Counted from the stretch's first letter, positions 1 to 9,153 are shown. The stretch: DNA of 36,386 bases from Burkholderiales bacterium (GCA_947464185.1 CANHVY010000037.1:1-36386), one strand, 5' to 3'. Translations and numbers: made by a program. Notes: generated from the sequence alone by a model not told the origin.

Positions 1-110
1 TGGACCTTCTCAAGATGACGGTATCTTTGACGGTATCCAGCGGCCTTCCGTCCAAGAAGGCTATACGCGACAAGGACTTGGCGGCTCAATTGATGACTGA
101 GTGGGAGTAG
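1..110 (+). CDS. C-terminal end of an unidentified protein (5' end outside window)
   Basis: An open frame enters from the left edge and ends at a TAG at 108-110. It encodes about 35 residues ending in LMTEWE. I do not recognise the family. The stretch is an ungapped relative of 2871-2980: 69 of 110 bases match by eye, and about 12 of 35 residues match in the same frame (pattern L.K....LT...GL...LA...EWE). Many base differences fall in third codon positions, which suggests real coding homology. It is probably the end of a gene at the edge of a mobile island. Nothing more can be said of its role. Confidence 0.45.
   Translation, partial: DLLKMTVSLTVSSGLPSKKAIRDKDLAAQLMTEWE
95..110 (+). repeat. 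att-like direct repeat core, left copy
   Basis: The 16-mer GACTGAGTGGGAGTAG matches GATTGAGTGGGAATAG at 2965-2980 at 14 of 16 positions, in the same orientation and 2,870 nt away. Both copies end with a stop codon after Glu-Trp-Glu. GMP synthase (guaA) proteins commonly end in IEWE, and the guaA 3' end is a known integration site for genomic islands. The att interpretation is inference. Confidence 0.4.
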
Positions 111-122
111 GGCGTTCGAGTT

Positions 123-1061
123 CTATCGCGCTCCAGCGAACTCGTTACGCTCCACCGCCTTTAGAAACTGCGTCACTTCCTCCTCGAGCTCGAGACGCGC
201 CGGCAGTTCCACGGGCAGGTGCGAGCCGTTCGACAGCTCTCGCAGACGCTTGTCCCCGAGAACGCGATCGAACGCAGGCCGGCTCATCGCGGTCGGCGTC
301 CAGTTGTCCGCTCCGGGGTGCACCAGCAGCAGAGGGCAGCGAGGCTCCAGGCGCGGCACGTCCAGCGTGTGCATCGTGCGGAAAAGGCGGCTCGGGATCC
401 GCAGGCCGCCGAGCAGGTGATCATTCTCGAAGTACTCGGCCATCGCCGGATGGTTGGACATCCGGTCCATGGGTGCCGCCAGACGAAGCGGAAGCCGCAG
501 CCGGTCGACGATCGAAGGCATCCATCGAAAACCCAGCAAAGACGCCTCCCCCAGCCATCGCCACTTCGCGGCCCTGGCGAAGGTGGACGGATCGCTCATG
601 TCGAGCAAGGTGGTGGCGATGACGCCCTGCACCCCTCGCGCCGCCTGGGCTGCGAGTGCCGCTGTCATCCCGCCGACCGATAGACCCATCAGGACGACGG
701 GGCCCTGGCAATCGTCTGCAAGGGCAGCGACCACCGCAGGCCACTCGCCGTAGTCCCACCGGAAGTCCGCACTCGGGCGGGTGAGACCGTAGCCCGGCAG
801 GTCAGGGGCGAGCGCGAGCCACCCGAGCCCGGCTGCGAAATCCGCGAGGGGGGCGAGAATCCGCCCGTGGCCGCCCGCGCCATGGACGAGGATCAGCGTG
901 CCCCTCGCTCGTCCGTCGGGGCGCCATTCGTCGAAATGCAATTCATGACCACGGACGGTTCTCCACCGCTCGATCGGTACGTGCCGGATGGGGATGCCGA
1001 AGGTGTCGAGCAGCAGTTGCCGGTAGCGGTGCCACGAGGGCGAGTTGGCGTAGGTCTCCAC
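123..1061 (-). CDS. alpha/beta hydrolase (lysophospholipase/esterase-like)
   Basis: The 312-residue protein has an alpha/beta-hydrolase fold. The oxyanion-hole motif HGAGGHG lies at residues 60-66 and the nucleophile elbow GLSVG places the serine at residue 128. Asp252 (GADNW) and His281 (NGSHLP) are good candidates for the rest of the catalytic triad. There is no signal peptide or clear membrane segment, so it should be cytoplasmic. The start codon is GTG at 1061-1059. It is divergent from the TetR gene at 1109, with under 50 nt between them, so the regulator probably controls it. The substrate cannot be predicted; an ester or lipid is likely. It lies inside the segment bounded by att-like arms, so it is probably island cargo. 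Confidence 0.8.
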   Translation of the reverse strand: METYANSPSWHRYRQLLLDTFGIPIRHVPIERWRTVRGHELHFDEWRPDGRARGTLILVHGAGGHGRILAPLADFAAGLGWLALAPDLPGYGLTRPSADFRWDYGEWPAVVAALADDCQGPVVLMGLSVGGMTAALAAQAARGVQGVIATTLLDMSDPSTFARAAKWRWLGEASLLGFRWMPSIVDRLRLPLRLAAPMDRMSNHPAMAEYFENDHLLGGLRIPSRLFRTMHTLDVPRLEPRCPLLLVHPGADNWTPTAMSRPAFDRVLGDKRLRELSNGSHLPVELPARLELEEEVTQFLKAVERNEFAGAR

Positions 1062-1108
1062 TGGGGCTCACAGTCGATTTCGGTGGGCCAGTATCTGAGC
1101 AAGAATTC

Positions 1109-1777
1109 ATGTTCAGCTACTCGGATCCGCGGACCAGATCACCCATGACCCCCAAACGTCCGAAGCGAGGCGTCCGCCAGGCCAGGCAGGTGCGCGCGCA
1201 GTCGACCGTCAAGGCCATACTCGAAGCGGGTGCTCGGATTCTGGCGGAGGGTGGGTGGCCGGCCTTCAACACGAACGCCGTCGCGATGCGTGCCGGTGTC
1301 TCGATCGGTTCGCTCTACGAGTACTTCGAGAACAAGCAGGCGCTCATCGACGCCATCGCCGATGGTCATCTCGCCGCGGGTGAGGCGCTCTTGGCCGAAG
1401 GCGCGGCAAGGCTCGGGAACATCACGCACAACGCGGAGCTGATCACGGCTCTGGTCGAGAGCGCCGTCATGCTGCATGCGCGCGAGCCGCGCCTGCATCG
1501 GGCACTGTCGTCCGAGGTACCGCTGTCCTCGAAGGTCCGCGAACGTGCGGAGCGGTTACGCCAGGGCTTGACCGGGCTTGTAGCCCAATGGCTCGCCTCG
1601 CGGGTCGCCGAGCCTCGTATCGCGGCGCAGCTGCTGGTCGACACCACCGATGCCGTGGTTCACCGGTGGTGGACAGAGGACGATGGCCGCCTGGTGCACG
1701 CCGAGCGTCTCGCTTTCGAGCTCAAGTCGATGCTCGGTCTCTACCTTCGCGATCTCATATCCCGCTCAGACGACTGA
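1109..1777 (+). CDS. TetR/AcrR-family transcriptional regulator
   Basis: The protein is up to 222 residues long. A TetR-type helix-turn-helix spans about residues 33-75 (AILEAGARILAEGG, then AGVSIGSLYEYFENKQAL), where the YEYFxNKxxL signature is diagnostic. The C-terminal ligand and dimer domain is helical and not recognisable as a subtype. Two starts are possible, ATG 1109 and ATG 1145 (MTPKRPKRG); neither has a clear ribosome site, and the second gives a more typical N-terminus. The gene is divergent from the alpha/beta hydrolase, the usual layout of a TetR repressor and its target. The shared gap is too short for me to name an operator. Confidence 0.85.
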   Translation: MFSYSDPRTRSPMTPKRPKRGVRQARQVRAQSTVKAILEAGARILAEGGWPAFNTNAVAMRAGVSIGSLYEYFENKQALIDAIADGHLAAGEALLAEGAARLGNITHNAELITALVESAVMLHAREPRLHRALSSEVPLSSKVRERAERLRQGLTGLVAQWLASRVAEPRIAAQLLVDTTDAVVHRWWTEDDGRLVHAERLAFELKSMLGLYLRDLISRSDD

Positions 1778-1888
1778 GCCGCTCTCGCCCAGTAGGCGCC
1801 TGTTCGCACCACCTCGGATCGTGGTGACACGAATACCGATCGACTCAACGTTCCGATATGCAGGTTAATATTGACAGCTACCGGCAAA

Positions 1889-2506
1889 ATGGAACATCAT
1901 GACCCCGTGGACTCCAACCATCAGCGAATACTGGCGCTCGCGGCCAACCAGGGTCTGATCCGGCCTCGGGACCTGGATGAATGGTCTCTGCCGCGTGTCG
2001 CCCTCACGAGGCTGGTTCGTCAGGGGCGCCTTGAACGCGTAGGGCGGGGTCTGTACGCGCCCCCCGGTCGGCCCGCGTCAGAGCATGGCTCCATGGCCGA
2101 GGTCGCCCGCAAGCACCCGCAGGCCATCGTCTGCCTGCTCTCTGCGCTGCGAGTGCACAGTCTGACGACCCAGTCTCCGTTCGAGCTCTGGGTGGCCATC
2201 CCGAACAAGTCGCGCGCGCCCAGGATCGACTACCCCCCGCTGCGGGTCGTTCGCTTCTCCGGTGTCGGCCTGACCGACGGTGTCGAAGAGCACCTGATCG
2301 ATGGCGTCGTGGTCCGCGTGACCAGCGTCGCACGCACCGTCGCTGACTGCTTCAAGTTCCGCAACAAGATCGGTCTGGATGTGGCCCTGGAAGCCCTGCG
2401 CGAAGCCTGGGCCGCGCGGCGGGCGACCATGGACGAGCTCTGGCGCTACGCGGTTCAGTGCCGGGTCGCCAACGTGATGCGCCCCTACCTGGAGAGCCTG
2501 TCGTGA
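1889..2506 (+). CDS. AbiEi-type antitoxin / transcriptional regulator (type IV TA), without toxin partner
   Basis: The 205-residue protein begins with a winged-helix region (HQRILALAANQGLIRPRDLDE, then VALTRLVRQGRLERVGRGLY) typical of AbiEi-family antitoxins. The core that follows (MAEVARKHPQAIVCLLSALRVHSLT, then RVTSVARTVADCFKFRNKIGLDVALEALREA) is also characteristic. The AbiEi family pairs with an AbiEii nucleotidyltransferase toxin and represses their shared promoter. Here no AbiEii frame follows: the next genes are a short fragment and then DUF3237. The ATG at 1889 is preferred over the upstream TTG at 1871. It may be an orphan regulator or half of a broken abortive-infection operon. Confidence 0.75.
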   Translation: MEHHDPVDSNHQRILALAANQGLIRPRDLDEWSLPRVALTRLVRQGRLERVGRGLYAPPGRPASEHGSMAEVARKHPQAIVCLLSALRVHSLTTQSPFELWVAIPNKSRAPRIDYPPLRVVRFSGVGLTDGVEEHLIDGVVVRVTSVARTVADCFKFRNKIGLDVALEALREAWAARRATMDELWRYAVQCRVANVMRPYLESLS

Positions 2507-2732
2507 CAGGGCGAAATGTCGTCGAATCGAAGGACTCGCCCTGAATGACGCCAACGCGGCACTGGGGCGCTTCCCGCGGCCGGTCGTCGTGGCCGCAAGC
2601 GAGCAATTCACCGCTTCGTGGTCGGTGGACGGCTGGTGGGCCGTGGTCACGGGAGGAGAGTGGTTGAGCGCGTCGACGGTAAAAGTTCGGCCTGAAAGAT
2701 CTGATGCGACAATGACTTACGTGCAGTGGTGA
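2505..2732 (+). pseudogene. start-less coding fragment of unknown origin
   Basis: An open frame of about 75 codons ends at TGA 2730-2732. It has strong G/C third-position bias and an unusual Trp-rich stretch (ASWSVDGWWAVVTGGEWLS). It has no good start codon; the first GTG lies well inside. It follows the AbiEi gene directly, where an AbiEii toxin would be expected, but it does not look like AbiEii. It is best read as the remaining end of a decayed gene. Chance coding appearance in GC-rich DNA cannot be excluded. Confidence 0.25.
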
Positions 2733-2870
2733 CGGTAGTCTTCGAGGCAAATGCGATGGTTCTCCCGCAGAGGACGACACTCCAGACCAAGCCCTCGCCA
2801 AGGCCGATAGACATCGATAGATCTCGAAACGTGCATCCCGCGCAAATCGCCCGGAAACCCGCGCCAATGC

Positions 2871-2980
2871 TGGGCCTCATCAAAGTGTCGGCAGCCCTGA
2901 CGGCACCAGTCGGCCTTCGCACGGCCACGCCTAGTGTTACCGAGGGATTGCCGGCTCCCTTGGCGATTGAGTGGGAATAG
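2871..2980 (+). repeat. right island arm with att-like core (related to 1-110)
   Basis: This stretch aligns without gaps to 1-110; about 63% of bases match, rising to 26 of 33 in the last 33 nt. It ends in the 16-nt core GATTGAGTGGGAATAG at 2965-2980. The plus frame ends PLAIEWE-stop; only the last four residues resemble the GMP synthase C-terminus. The larger frame around it (2726-2980) does not look convincingly coding. Five bases after the TAG the DUF3237 gene begins, so this marks the boundary between accessory DNA and core genes. The rest of 2507-2984 holds only the fragment at 2505-2732. Confidence 0.4.
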
Positions 2981-2984
2981 ACCG

Positions 2985-3473
2985 ATGACCGACGCCTTCT
3001 TCCAAACGCCATTCCCAGCCGCGCCCGACCTCGTGCCGATGACGCGCATTGCGTGCGATGTAGACCCGGTGGTCAGTCTGGGCGACGCCCCTACAGGCGA
3101 GCGCCGCTACGTGCCGCTGAGCGGCGGCATCGTGCAAGGGCCGGAGATCAACGGCCGTATCCGTGCGGGTGGCGTGGACTGGCAGGTGGCACGCCGCGAC
3201 GGTGTGCTGGAGATCGCCGCGCATTACGTGATTGAAACTGATGCCGGCGCACTGGTCGAAGTGCAGAGCACGGGGTTGCGCCACGGGCCGCCTGAGGTGT
3301 TGGCCCGCTTGGCCGCAGGCGATGTGGTGGACGCTTCGGACTACTTCTTCCGTACGCTGGTGCGCTTTTCCACCGGCCATCGGGACTGGCTGCACCTCAA
3401 CAAGGTGATGGCGATTGCACGTGGCCAGCGCCAAGCCCGCAAGGTGCTTCTGGACCTTTACCGGTTGACGTGA
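2985..3473 (+). CDS. DUF3237 (UPF0311) family protein
   Basis: The 162-residue protein matches the DUF3237/UPF0311 family, small beta-barrel proteins of unknown biochemical role. Visible family features are the early RYVPLSGGIVQGPEINGRI block, the GVDWQ motif, YVIETDAGALVEVQSTGLR and a terminal YFFRTLVRFSTG...WLHLNKVMAIA segment. The ATG at 2985 is chosen because the family N-terminus starts there; an upstream in-frame start at 2934 runs through the island arm. Its stop codon overlaps the tadA GTG start (GTGA), so the two are probably translationally coupled. Confidence 0.85.
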   Translation: MTDAFFQTPFPAAPDLVPMTRIACDVDPVVSLGDAPTGERRYVPLSGGIVQGPEINGRIRAGGVDWQVARRDGVLEIAAHYVIETDAGALVEVQSTGLRHGPPEVLARLAAGDVVDASDYFFRTLVRFSTGHRDWLHLNKVMAIARGQRQARKVLLDLYRLT

Positions 3474-4030
3474 TCTCACCTGCCCAGACCACGCCTGTGC
3501 TGCTGGCGAACGACGCTGAGGCGATGTCTCTTGCGCTCGCACAGGCGCGTCTGGCTGCCAGCCAGGGAGAGGTGCCTGTCGGGGCCGTGCTGGTGCGCCG
3601 CAGGCCCGTGGCTGCGAGCCCCCTGGAAGTGCTGGCGCTGGGCCACAACCAGCCCATCGCGCTGCATGACCCCACCGCGCATGCCGAGATCGTGGCTTTG
3701 CGGGCGGGCGCATCGCAACTGCAAAACTATCGATTGCCCGGCTGCGAGCTCTTTGTCACCTTGGAACCCTGCGCCATGTGCGCCATGGCCTTGATGCATG
3801 CGCGCATCAGCCGGGTGGTGTTTGGGACGCCGGACCCGAAGACAGGTGCAGCGGGTTCCGTGGTCAATCTCTTTGCCCAGCCCCAGCTGAACCACCACAC
3901 CACGGTGGAAGGTGGCCTCCTGGCTCCAGCCTGTGGCGAGATGCTTCGGGAATTCTTTGCTGAACGGCGGCGTGCTTCCGGTTGGAGGAACTCCGCGCCT
4001 GCCGAGCCACTTTTGCCACCGAGTTCATGA
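3470..4030 (+). CDS. tadA: tRNA-specific adenosine deaminase TadA
   Basis: TadA deaminates adenosine 34 of tRNA-Arg(ACG) to inosine, allowing one tRNA to read several arginine codons. The 186-residue protein has the cytidine-deaminase zinc site: His71 and catalytic Glu73 in THAxE form (TAHAEIVAL), and Cys101/Cys104 in EPCAMC. The C-terminal part (ARISRVVFGTPDPKTGAAGSV, LNHH) is typical of TadA rather than free-base deaminases. The insert RRRPVAASPLEVLA after strand one is slightly longer than usual. The start is GTG at 3470, overlapping the DUF3237 stop. The stop overlaps the ATG of the next gene (ATGA at 4027). Confidence 0.95.
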   Translation: MISPAQTTPVLLANDAEAMSLALAQARLAASQGEVPVGAVLVRRRPVAASPLEVLALGHNQPIALHDPTAHAEIVALRAGASQLQNYRLPGCELFVTLEPCAMCAMALMHARISRVVFGTPDPKTGAAGSVVNLFAQPQLNHHTTVEGGLLAPACGEMLREFFAERRRASGWRNSAPAEPLLPPSS

Positions 4031-4914
4031 CGTCCCTGACCATCTTTTCCCCTTCCGGCGTCGTGGCGCGCCCACCACAGCTGCGCGTGGCTGCCCGACG
4101 TTTGTCAGCCTTGGGCTTCGGCGTCCAGGTGGACGAGGCAGCCACCGCGCGCCATCAGCGCTTTGCCGGCGCTGACGAGGTGCGTCTGGCCGCCATCCAC
4201 CGCGTGGCGGAGGCTGCGCCGTCCGTGGCCATGGCCAGCCGCGGGGGCTATGGGCTCAGCCGCTTGCTGGACGGCCTGAACTGGCCACTGCTGGCGCGCA
4301 GTGTGGACCGGGGCACGCGTTGGGTGGGCTACAGCGACTTCACCGCACTGCATCTGGGGCTGCTGGCTCACGCCAAGTCCCCCAGCTGGGCCGGACCCAC
4401 AGCGCTGGACGCCTTCGGTGGTGAAGTGGTGGACGATGTCACCGAGGGCTGTTTCACCGAGGCCATGAGCGGCGAGCTGGAGGCCCTGGGCTTCCGCACC
4501 GAGGCGGGCTTGGACGGGCTGGAGGTGCGCGGCATGCTCTGGGGCGGCAACCTCACCATGGTGTGCTCCCTGCTGGGCACGCGCCACTTTCCGAAGGTCA
4601 TGGGTGGTGTGCTGTTCCTGGAAGACGTCAACGAGCACCCTTATCGGGTGGAGCGCAACCTGCTGCAGTTGCAACAGGCTGGGGTGCTGGACGCGCAGAA
4701 GGCGGTGTTGCTGGGCGCTTTCACCGCTTGGAAGCCCTCGGTGCTGGACCGCGGTTACAAGCTGAATTCTGCCGTGGCGGCACTCAGGGCCCGGGCGAAA
4801 GTCCCCATCCTGTCGGGTCTGCCCTTCGGCCATGTGGCCACCCAGGTCAGCCTGCCCGTGGGGCGGCGGGTGACCCTGGCGGTGCAGGGCCGCGATGCCT
4901 TCGTAGGGTGGTGA
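4027..4914 (+). CDS. LD-carboxypeptidase (peptidase S66 family)
   Basis: LD-carboxypeptidases (LdcA) cut the terminal D-Ala from murein tetrapeptides during cell-wall recycling in the cytoplasm. The 295-residue protein has the S66 landmarks: SRGGYG (71-76), the nucleophile Ser103 in VGYSD, the Glu region LFLEDVNEHPYRVER (197-210), and His269 in GLPFGH. The start at ATG 4027 overlaps the tadA stop as ATGA; a longer frame from 3982 would overlap tadA needlessly. It is the last gene of the DUF3237-tadA-ldcA run and faces the SDR gene. Confidence 0.92.
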   Translation: MTSLTIFSPSGVVARPPQLRVAARRLSALGFGVQVDEAATARHQRFAGADEVRLAAIHRVAEAAPSVAMASRGGYGLSRLLDGLNWPLLARSVDRGTRWVGYSDFTALHLGLLAHAKSPSWAGPTALDAFGGEVVDDVTEGCFTEAMSGELEALGFRTEAGLDGLEVRGMLWGGNLTMVCSLLGTRHFPKVMGGVLFLEDVNEHPYRVERNLLQLQQAGVLDAQKAVLLGAFTAWKPSVLDRGYKLNSAVAALRARAKVPILSGLPFGHVATQVSLPVGRRVTLAVQGRDAFVGW

Positions 4915-4968
4915 GACAAGCCCGGCTGCCGGAACCTCCTGGCAACGGCAGCGCTGGTCTTCGGGCCC

Positions 4969-5727
4969 TCACTTCGGCGCCAGGCGAATGGCACCGTCCA
5001 ACCGGATCACCTCGCCGTTGAGCATGTCGTTCTCGATGATGTGCTTGACCAGCTTGGCGTAGTCCTGCGGCGTGCCCAGGCGGCTGGGGAAGGGCACGCT
5101 GGCGGCCAGGGCGTCCTGCACGTCCTGCGGCATGCCGAACAGCATGGGCGTGCCGAAGATGCCGGGGGCGATGGTCATGTTGCGGATGCCGTTACGTGCC
5201 AGATCGCGCGCAATCGGCAGCGTCATCCCCACCACGCCGCCCTTGCTGGCAGAGTACGCAGCCTGGCCGATCTGGCCGTCATAGGCGGCTACGCTGGCTG
5301 TAGAGATCATCACGCCGCGCTCGCCCGTGGGCTCAGGCGTGTTCTTGCACATGGCTTCGGCTGCCAGGCGGATCATGTTGAAAGTGCCGATCAGGTTGAC
5401 GCTGATGGTCTTGCTGAAGTTGGCCAGGGGGTGCGCGCCGTCCTTGCCCACGGTCTTGATGGCGGGGGCGATGCCGGCGCAGTTCACCAGGCCCATCAGC
5501 TTGCCGGCGCTCGTGGCAGCCGCCACGGCAGCCTGGGCGTCGGACTCCTGACTCACGTCGCACTTGACGAAAACGCCACCCACCTCGGCGGCCAGGGCCT
5601 GGCCCTTTTCCACCTGAAGGTCAGCGATCACGACCTTGGCGCCCTGGTCAGCCAGCATGCGCACGGTACCTTCGCCGAGGCCTGACGCGCCACCGGTGAC
5701 GATGAAGACCTTGCCTGAGATGTCCAT
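4969..5727 (-). CDS. SDR-family 3-hydroxyacyl-CoA dehydrogenase-like oxidoreductase
   Basis: The 252-residue short-chain dehydrogenase has the NAD-binding motif TGGASGLG (11-18), an acidic Asp36 after the second strand that favours NAD over NADP, NCAG (82-85), and the catalytic Ser145, Tyr158 and Lys162 (YSASK). The overall pattern ([22 protein letters not shown], then [11 protein letters not shown]) is that of the HSD10/type II 3-hydroxyacyl-CoA dehydrogenase group, which oxidises short-chain 3-hydroxyacyl-CoAs. It lies downstream of adk with a hairpin terminator between them. Its start is preceded by a purine-rich GAACTCTCCTC-complement ribosome site. The exact substrate is inferred. Confidence 0.88.
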   Translation of the reverse strand: MDISGKVFIVTGGASGLGEGTVRMLADQGAKVVIADLQVEKGQALAAEVGGVFVKCDVSQESDAQAAVAAATSAGKLMGLVNCAGIAPAIKTVGKDGAHPLANFSKTISVNLIGTFNMIRLAAEAMCKNTPEPTGERGVMISTASVAAYDGQIGQAAYSASKGGVVGMTLPIARDLARNGIRNMTIAPGIFGTPMLFGMPQDVQDALAASVPFPSRLGTPQDYAKLVKHIIENDMLNGEVIRLDGAIRLAPK

Positions 5728-5782
5728 GAGGAGAGTTCCTTTCTTGAGTGATGCAGGGTAGAGGGAGTAATCTTTGCGTGAG

Positions 5783-5803
5783 AAAGCCGCCCGTGGGCGG
5801 CTT
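5783..5803 (-). terminator. intrinsic terminator after adk
   Basis: On the minus strand an 8-bp GC-rich stem, AAGCCGCC / GGCGGCTT, with a 4-nt loop is followed by TTCTC. It lies 20 nt past the adk stop and before the SDR gene, so SDR probably has its own promoter or depends on read-through. Confidence 0.6.
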
Positions 5804-5823
5804 GGGCAGTGGAGCCGAGGAAC

Positions 5824-6540
<717 letters not shown>

Positions 6541-6628
6541 TCATTCGTGACTGTCATGGATGCAGGGCAATGCGTCGACTTGCCCTCCGGGCAGGTTACC
6601 ACGCAAGACCTTCCTGGAACTTTCAGCG

Positions 6629-7399
6629 TCAGGGCCTGGAGGGTCTGCTCAGAACGGCGCGCACGCGCGCCAGGTCTTCAGGGGTATCCACGCCCGTACC
6701 CGGTGCCGTGTCCGTGATGTGCACTGCGATGCGCTCGCCGTGCCACAGCACCCGCAACTGTTCCAGCGCCTCGGTGCGCTCGATGGGCGCTTGTGGCAGG
6801 GTCGGGAAGCGGCGCAGAAAGCCCGCGCGGTAGGCGTAAAGCCCCAGATGGCGCAGCGGGACCGGGTCACGGGGCAACATGCCAGGGGTGCCGTCGCGGT
6901 GAAAGGGTACCGAGGCGCGTGTGAAGTACAGGGCGCGTCCGGCGGCGTCCAGCACCACCTTCACCACGTTCGGATTGAGCCAGTCCGCCAGCTCTTCGAT
7001 GGGGTGTGCCACGGTGCCCACAGGGCAGTCCGGGTGTTCGGCCAGCAGGCCAGCGCATCGATCGATCAGGTCAGGCTCGATCAGGGGCTCGTCACCCTGG
7101 ACGTTCACCACGACGTGATCGCCATCCAGGCCCAGCCGCTCGCAGGCCTCGGCCAATCGGTCACTGCCGCTGGCATGGTCTGCCCTGGTCATCACGTGTT
7201 GCACCCCGTGGGCGTCGCATGCAGCAGCCACCTCCGGTGCGTCGGTGGCCACCACCACCTGGCCAGCGCCCGAGCGCTGCGCTTGCCGCGCGACGTGCAC
7301 GACCATCGGCAGTCCGGCGAGGTCCAGCAAAGGCTTGCCCGGCAGCCTAGTGGAGGCCAGACGGGCGGGCACCAGCACAGTGAACGATGTCTGGCTCAC
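6629..7399 (-). CDS. kdsB: 3-deoxy-manno-octulosonate cytidylyltransferase
   Basis: KdsB activates Kdo as CMP-Kdo for lipopolysaccharide inner-core assembly. The protein begins with the nucleotide-binding signature [19 protein letters not shown] and has [12 protein letters not shown] and the ASVPFHRD motif region further on, all typical. Two starts are possible. ATG 7426 would overlap the Trm112 gene by 17 nt, whereas GTG 7399 lies just after its stop and gives the usual family N-terminus (256 residues). I chose the GTG. It sits in the lpxK-trm112-kdsB run, consistent with a lipid A/Kdo operon. Confidence 0.95.
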   Translation of the reverse strand: MSQTSFTVLVPARLASTRLPGKPLLDLAGLPMVVHVARQAQRSGAGQVVVATDAPEVAAACDAHGVQHVMTRADHASGSDRLAEACERLGLDGDHVVVNVQGDEPLIEPDLIDRCAGLLAEHPDCPVGTVAHPIEELADWLNPNVVKVVLDAAGRALYFTRASVPFHRDGTPGMLPRDPVPLRHLGLYAYRAGFLRRFPTLPQAPIERTEALEQLRVLWHGERIAVHITDTAPGTGVDTPEDLARVRAVLSRPSRP

Positions 7400-7409
7400 G
7401 CGCACGCAC

Positions 7410-7613
7410 TCAGGTCTGATGTCCATCTGACGCGCGAGCGTCCAGATTACGGGCCTCGGTTTCGAGCATTACGGGAATGCCGTCGCGAATGGGGAAGGCC
7501 AGGCGGTCAGCCGGGCACGCCAGCTCGGCGGGCCGGGCGTCCTCGTCGCGCAGCATTTCCAGCGGCCCCTTGCACACGGGACAAACGAGAAGCTCGATCA
7601 GGCGGTGGTCCAT
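7410..7613 (-). CDS. Trm112 family protein
   Basis: The 67-residue protein has the Trm112 pattern [19 protein letters not shown]..., with a CxxC pair and a later [21 protein letters not shown] block. In eukaryotes and archaea Trm112 is a zinc-binding activator of methyltransferases; the bacterial role is less clear, and it is regularly found beside lpxK and kdsB. The second cysteine pair is reduced to a single Cys, as in many bacterial members. The start at 7613 lies 2 nt after the lpxK stop, so the two are probably coupled. Confidence 0.9.
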   Translation of the reverse strand: MDHRLIELLVCPVCKGPLEMLRDEDARPAELACPADRLAFPIRDGIPVMLETEARNLDARASDGHQT

Positions 7614-7615
7614 GT

Positions 7616-8656
7616 TCAGGTTCTGCGCAGGGGCAGGAGCAGATGCTCCAGGGCATCGACAGTGCTGTCGGGGATCGCAAAGTCTAGCGTGGCCACGTGC
7701 AGCGCGGCCGCCTCGGCGGCGCTGAGCTGGTCGGGCGGGAGCTTGACGGCGTCCTTCTCCGTCATCACCACACAGGGCGCGTCTGCAGGCCAGGGGCGAG
7801 GCGTGAGCCTGGCGTGGTCTGGCAGCGCGCAGCGCTCCACCTCCATGCCGGCCTGCTCCAGCATGACGAAGAAACGATCGGGGTGGCCGATACCTGCCAC
7901 CGCCAACACCCGGCGACCATGCCAGGCCTCCAGGCCTTGCATCGCCGGTGCACCCTGCCACCACGCTACCAGGGGTTGGATGCCCGCCAGCCGACGGCGA
8001 GCACAAGGGCCGGGCAGGGGCGTGCTGGGTCGCGCGGCGTTGTAAAGCAGAACGGTCCGGGGAGGCAGGTCCCTCGGAAGCGGTTCGCGCAGCGGCCCGG
8101 CGGGCAGTTGCAGGCCGTTGCCGGCGCCACGGTCGTCCAGCACCACCAACTGGGCATCCCGCGCCAAAGCCATGTGCTGCAAGCCGTCGTCGCTGATCAG
8201 CACGTCCACCTCCGGGTGATGCGCGCACAGCGCCTGGGCAGCCGCCACCCGCTGGCGGCATACCCACACGGGCAGGCCGGTTCGCAGGGCCATCAAGAAC
8301 GGCTCGTCTCCGGTTTCCGCGGCGGCGGAGTCGGCGCCGATCTGCAGGGGTTTGGCTGCATCGGAGCGCTGGCCGCCATAGCCGCGCGACACGATGCCCG
8401 GATGCCATCCCCTGCGCTGCAGCGCCTGCGCCACGGCCATCACGGTGGGCGTCTTGCCGGCCCCGCCCACCACCCAGTTGCCCACCACCAGCACCGGCAC
8501 TGGGGCATGCCAGGGCCGTCGCCAGCCCCAGCGCCAGGGGCCCTGGACCGCCCAGCGAACAAGCGCGTAGACCCGGCTGATGGGCCACAAGAGGAGGGAA
8601 ACAGCACTGAGGCGCGGTCGCCACCAGGCCCGCTGGAGGGCATCACGCGGCGCCAT
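7616..8656 (-). CDS. lpxK: tetraacyldisaccharide 4'-kinase
   Basis: LpxK phosphorylates the 4' position of the lipid A precursor at the inner face of the inner membrane. The 346-residue protein has an N-terminal amphipathic or membrane-associated segment (about 16-36), followed by [18 protein letters not shown] with the P-loop GGAGKT at 64-69. [13 protein letters not shown] and LISDDGLQH are further LpxK signatures. It is in an apparent operon with trm112 and kdsB, which also serve lipopolysaccharide synthesis. About 70 nt separate it from exbD upstream. Confidence 0.97.
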   Translation of the reverse strand: MAPRDALQRAWWRPRLSAVSLLLWPISRVYALVRWAVQGPWRWGWRRPWHAPVPVLVVGNWVVGGAGKTPTVMAVAQALQRRGWHPGIVSRGYGGQRSDAAKPLQIGADSAAAETGDEPFLMALRTGLPVWVCRQRVAAAQALCAHHPEVDVLISDDGLQHMALARDAQLVVLDDRGAGNGLQLPAGPLREPLPRDLPPRTVLLYNAARPSTPLPGPCARRRLAGIQPLVAWWQGAPAMQGLEAWHGRRVLAVAGIGHPDRFFVMLEQAGMEVERCALPDHARLTPRPWPADAPCVVMTEKDAVKLPPDQLSAAEAAALHVATLDFAIPDSTVDALEHLLLPLRRT

Positions 8657-8727
8657 GGGCTTCAGGCGGCGCCATGCATTTCAGGCAGTTGCAAGAAGAC
8701 AGAGGGGCGCTTCGCCCACGAGGTCGC

Positions 8728-9153
8728 TCAGTTCCCTCGCTGGGCCGTCTGCGCCGCGAAGGTGATGCGCACCAGCCCCGCGCGGCGGGCGGCGTCCAGG
8801 ACGTTCACCACCGACTGATGGGCTGACAGGGCGTCGGCGGTGACCACGACCACGGTTTCAGGCTTCCCGGAAGAAAGCTCCTGCAGGCGGGCTGCCAACA
8901 CATCCACGCTGCGGCCTTCCAGTGGCTGTCGGTTGACGGTGTAGCGCCCGTCGCTGGCCACCGACACGATCAGTTCCTGGGGCCTGTCCTTCAGCTTTTC
9001 GGCATCAGCCGTGGGCAAGGTGACCTGCAACTCGGTGAAGCGCGAGTAGGTCGTCGACAGCATCAGGAAGATCAGCACGACCAGGAGCACATCGATGAAC
9101 GGGATCAGGTTGATCTCTGGCTCATCCTGTACTGCAGAGCGCCTGAAATTCAT
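8728..9153 (-). CDS. exbD: ExbD/TolR family biopolymer transport protein
   Basis: The 141-residue protein has a short cytoplasmic N-terminus, one transmembrane helix (about 16-34) carrying the proton-linked Asp in NLIPFIDVLLVVLIFLM, and a periplasmic domain. With ExbB it forms the proton channel that energises TonB, or in the Tol case the outer membrane. The gene start abuts the stop of exbB. ExbD and TolR cannot be separated by sequence alone; the absence of tolA, tolB and pal nearby favours ExbD-like. Neighbouring LPS genes suggest a cell-envelope role. Confidence 0.93.
   Translation of the reverse strand: MNFRRSAVQDEPEINLIPFIDVLLVVLIFLMLSTTYSRFTELQVTLPTADAEKLKDRPQELIVSVASDGRYTVNRQPLEGRSVDVLAARLQELSSGKPETVVVVTADALSAHQSVVNVLDAARRAGLVRITFAAQTAQRGN

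Noticed and set aside
2717..3049. Minus-strand frames across the right island arm as a transposase or integrase
   Set aside because: No catalytic motif of any recombinase is visible and the frames run into the DUF3237 gene.
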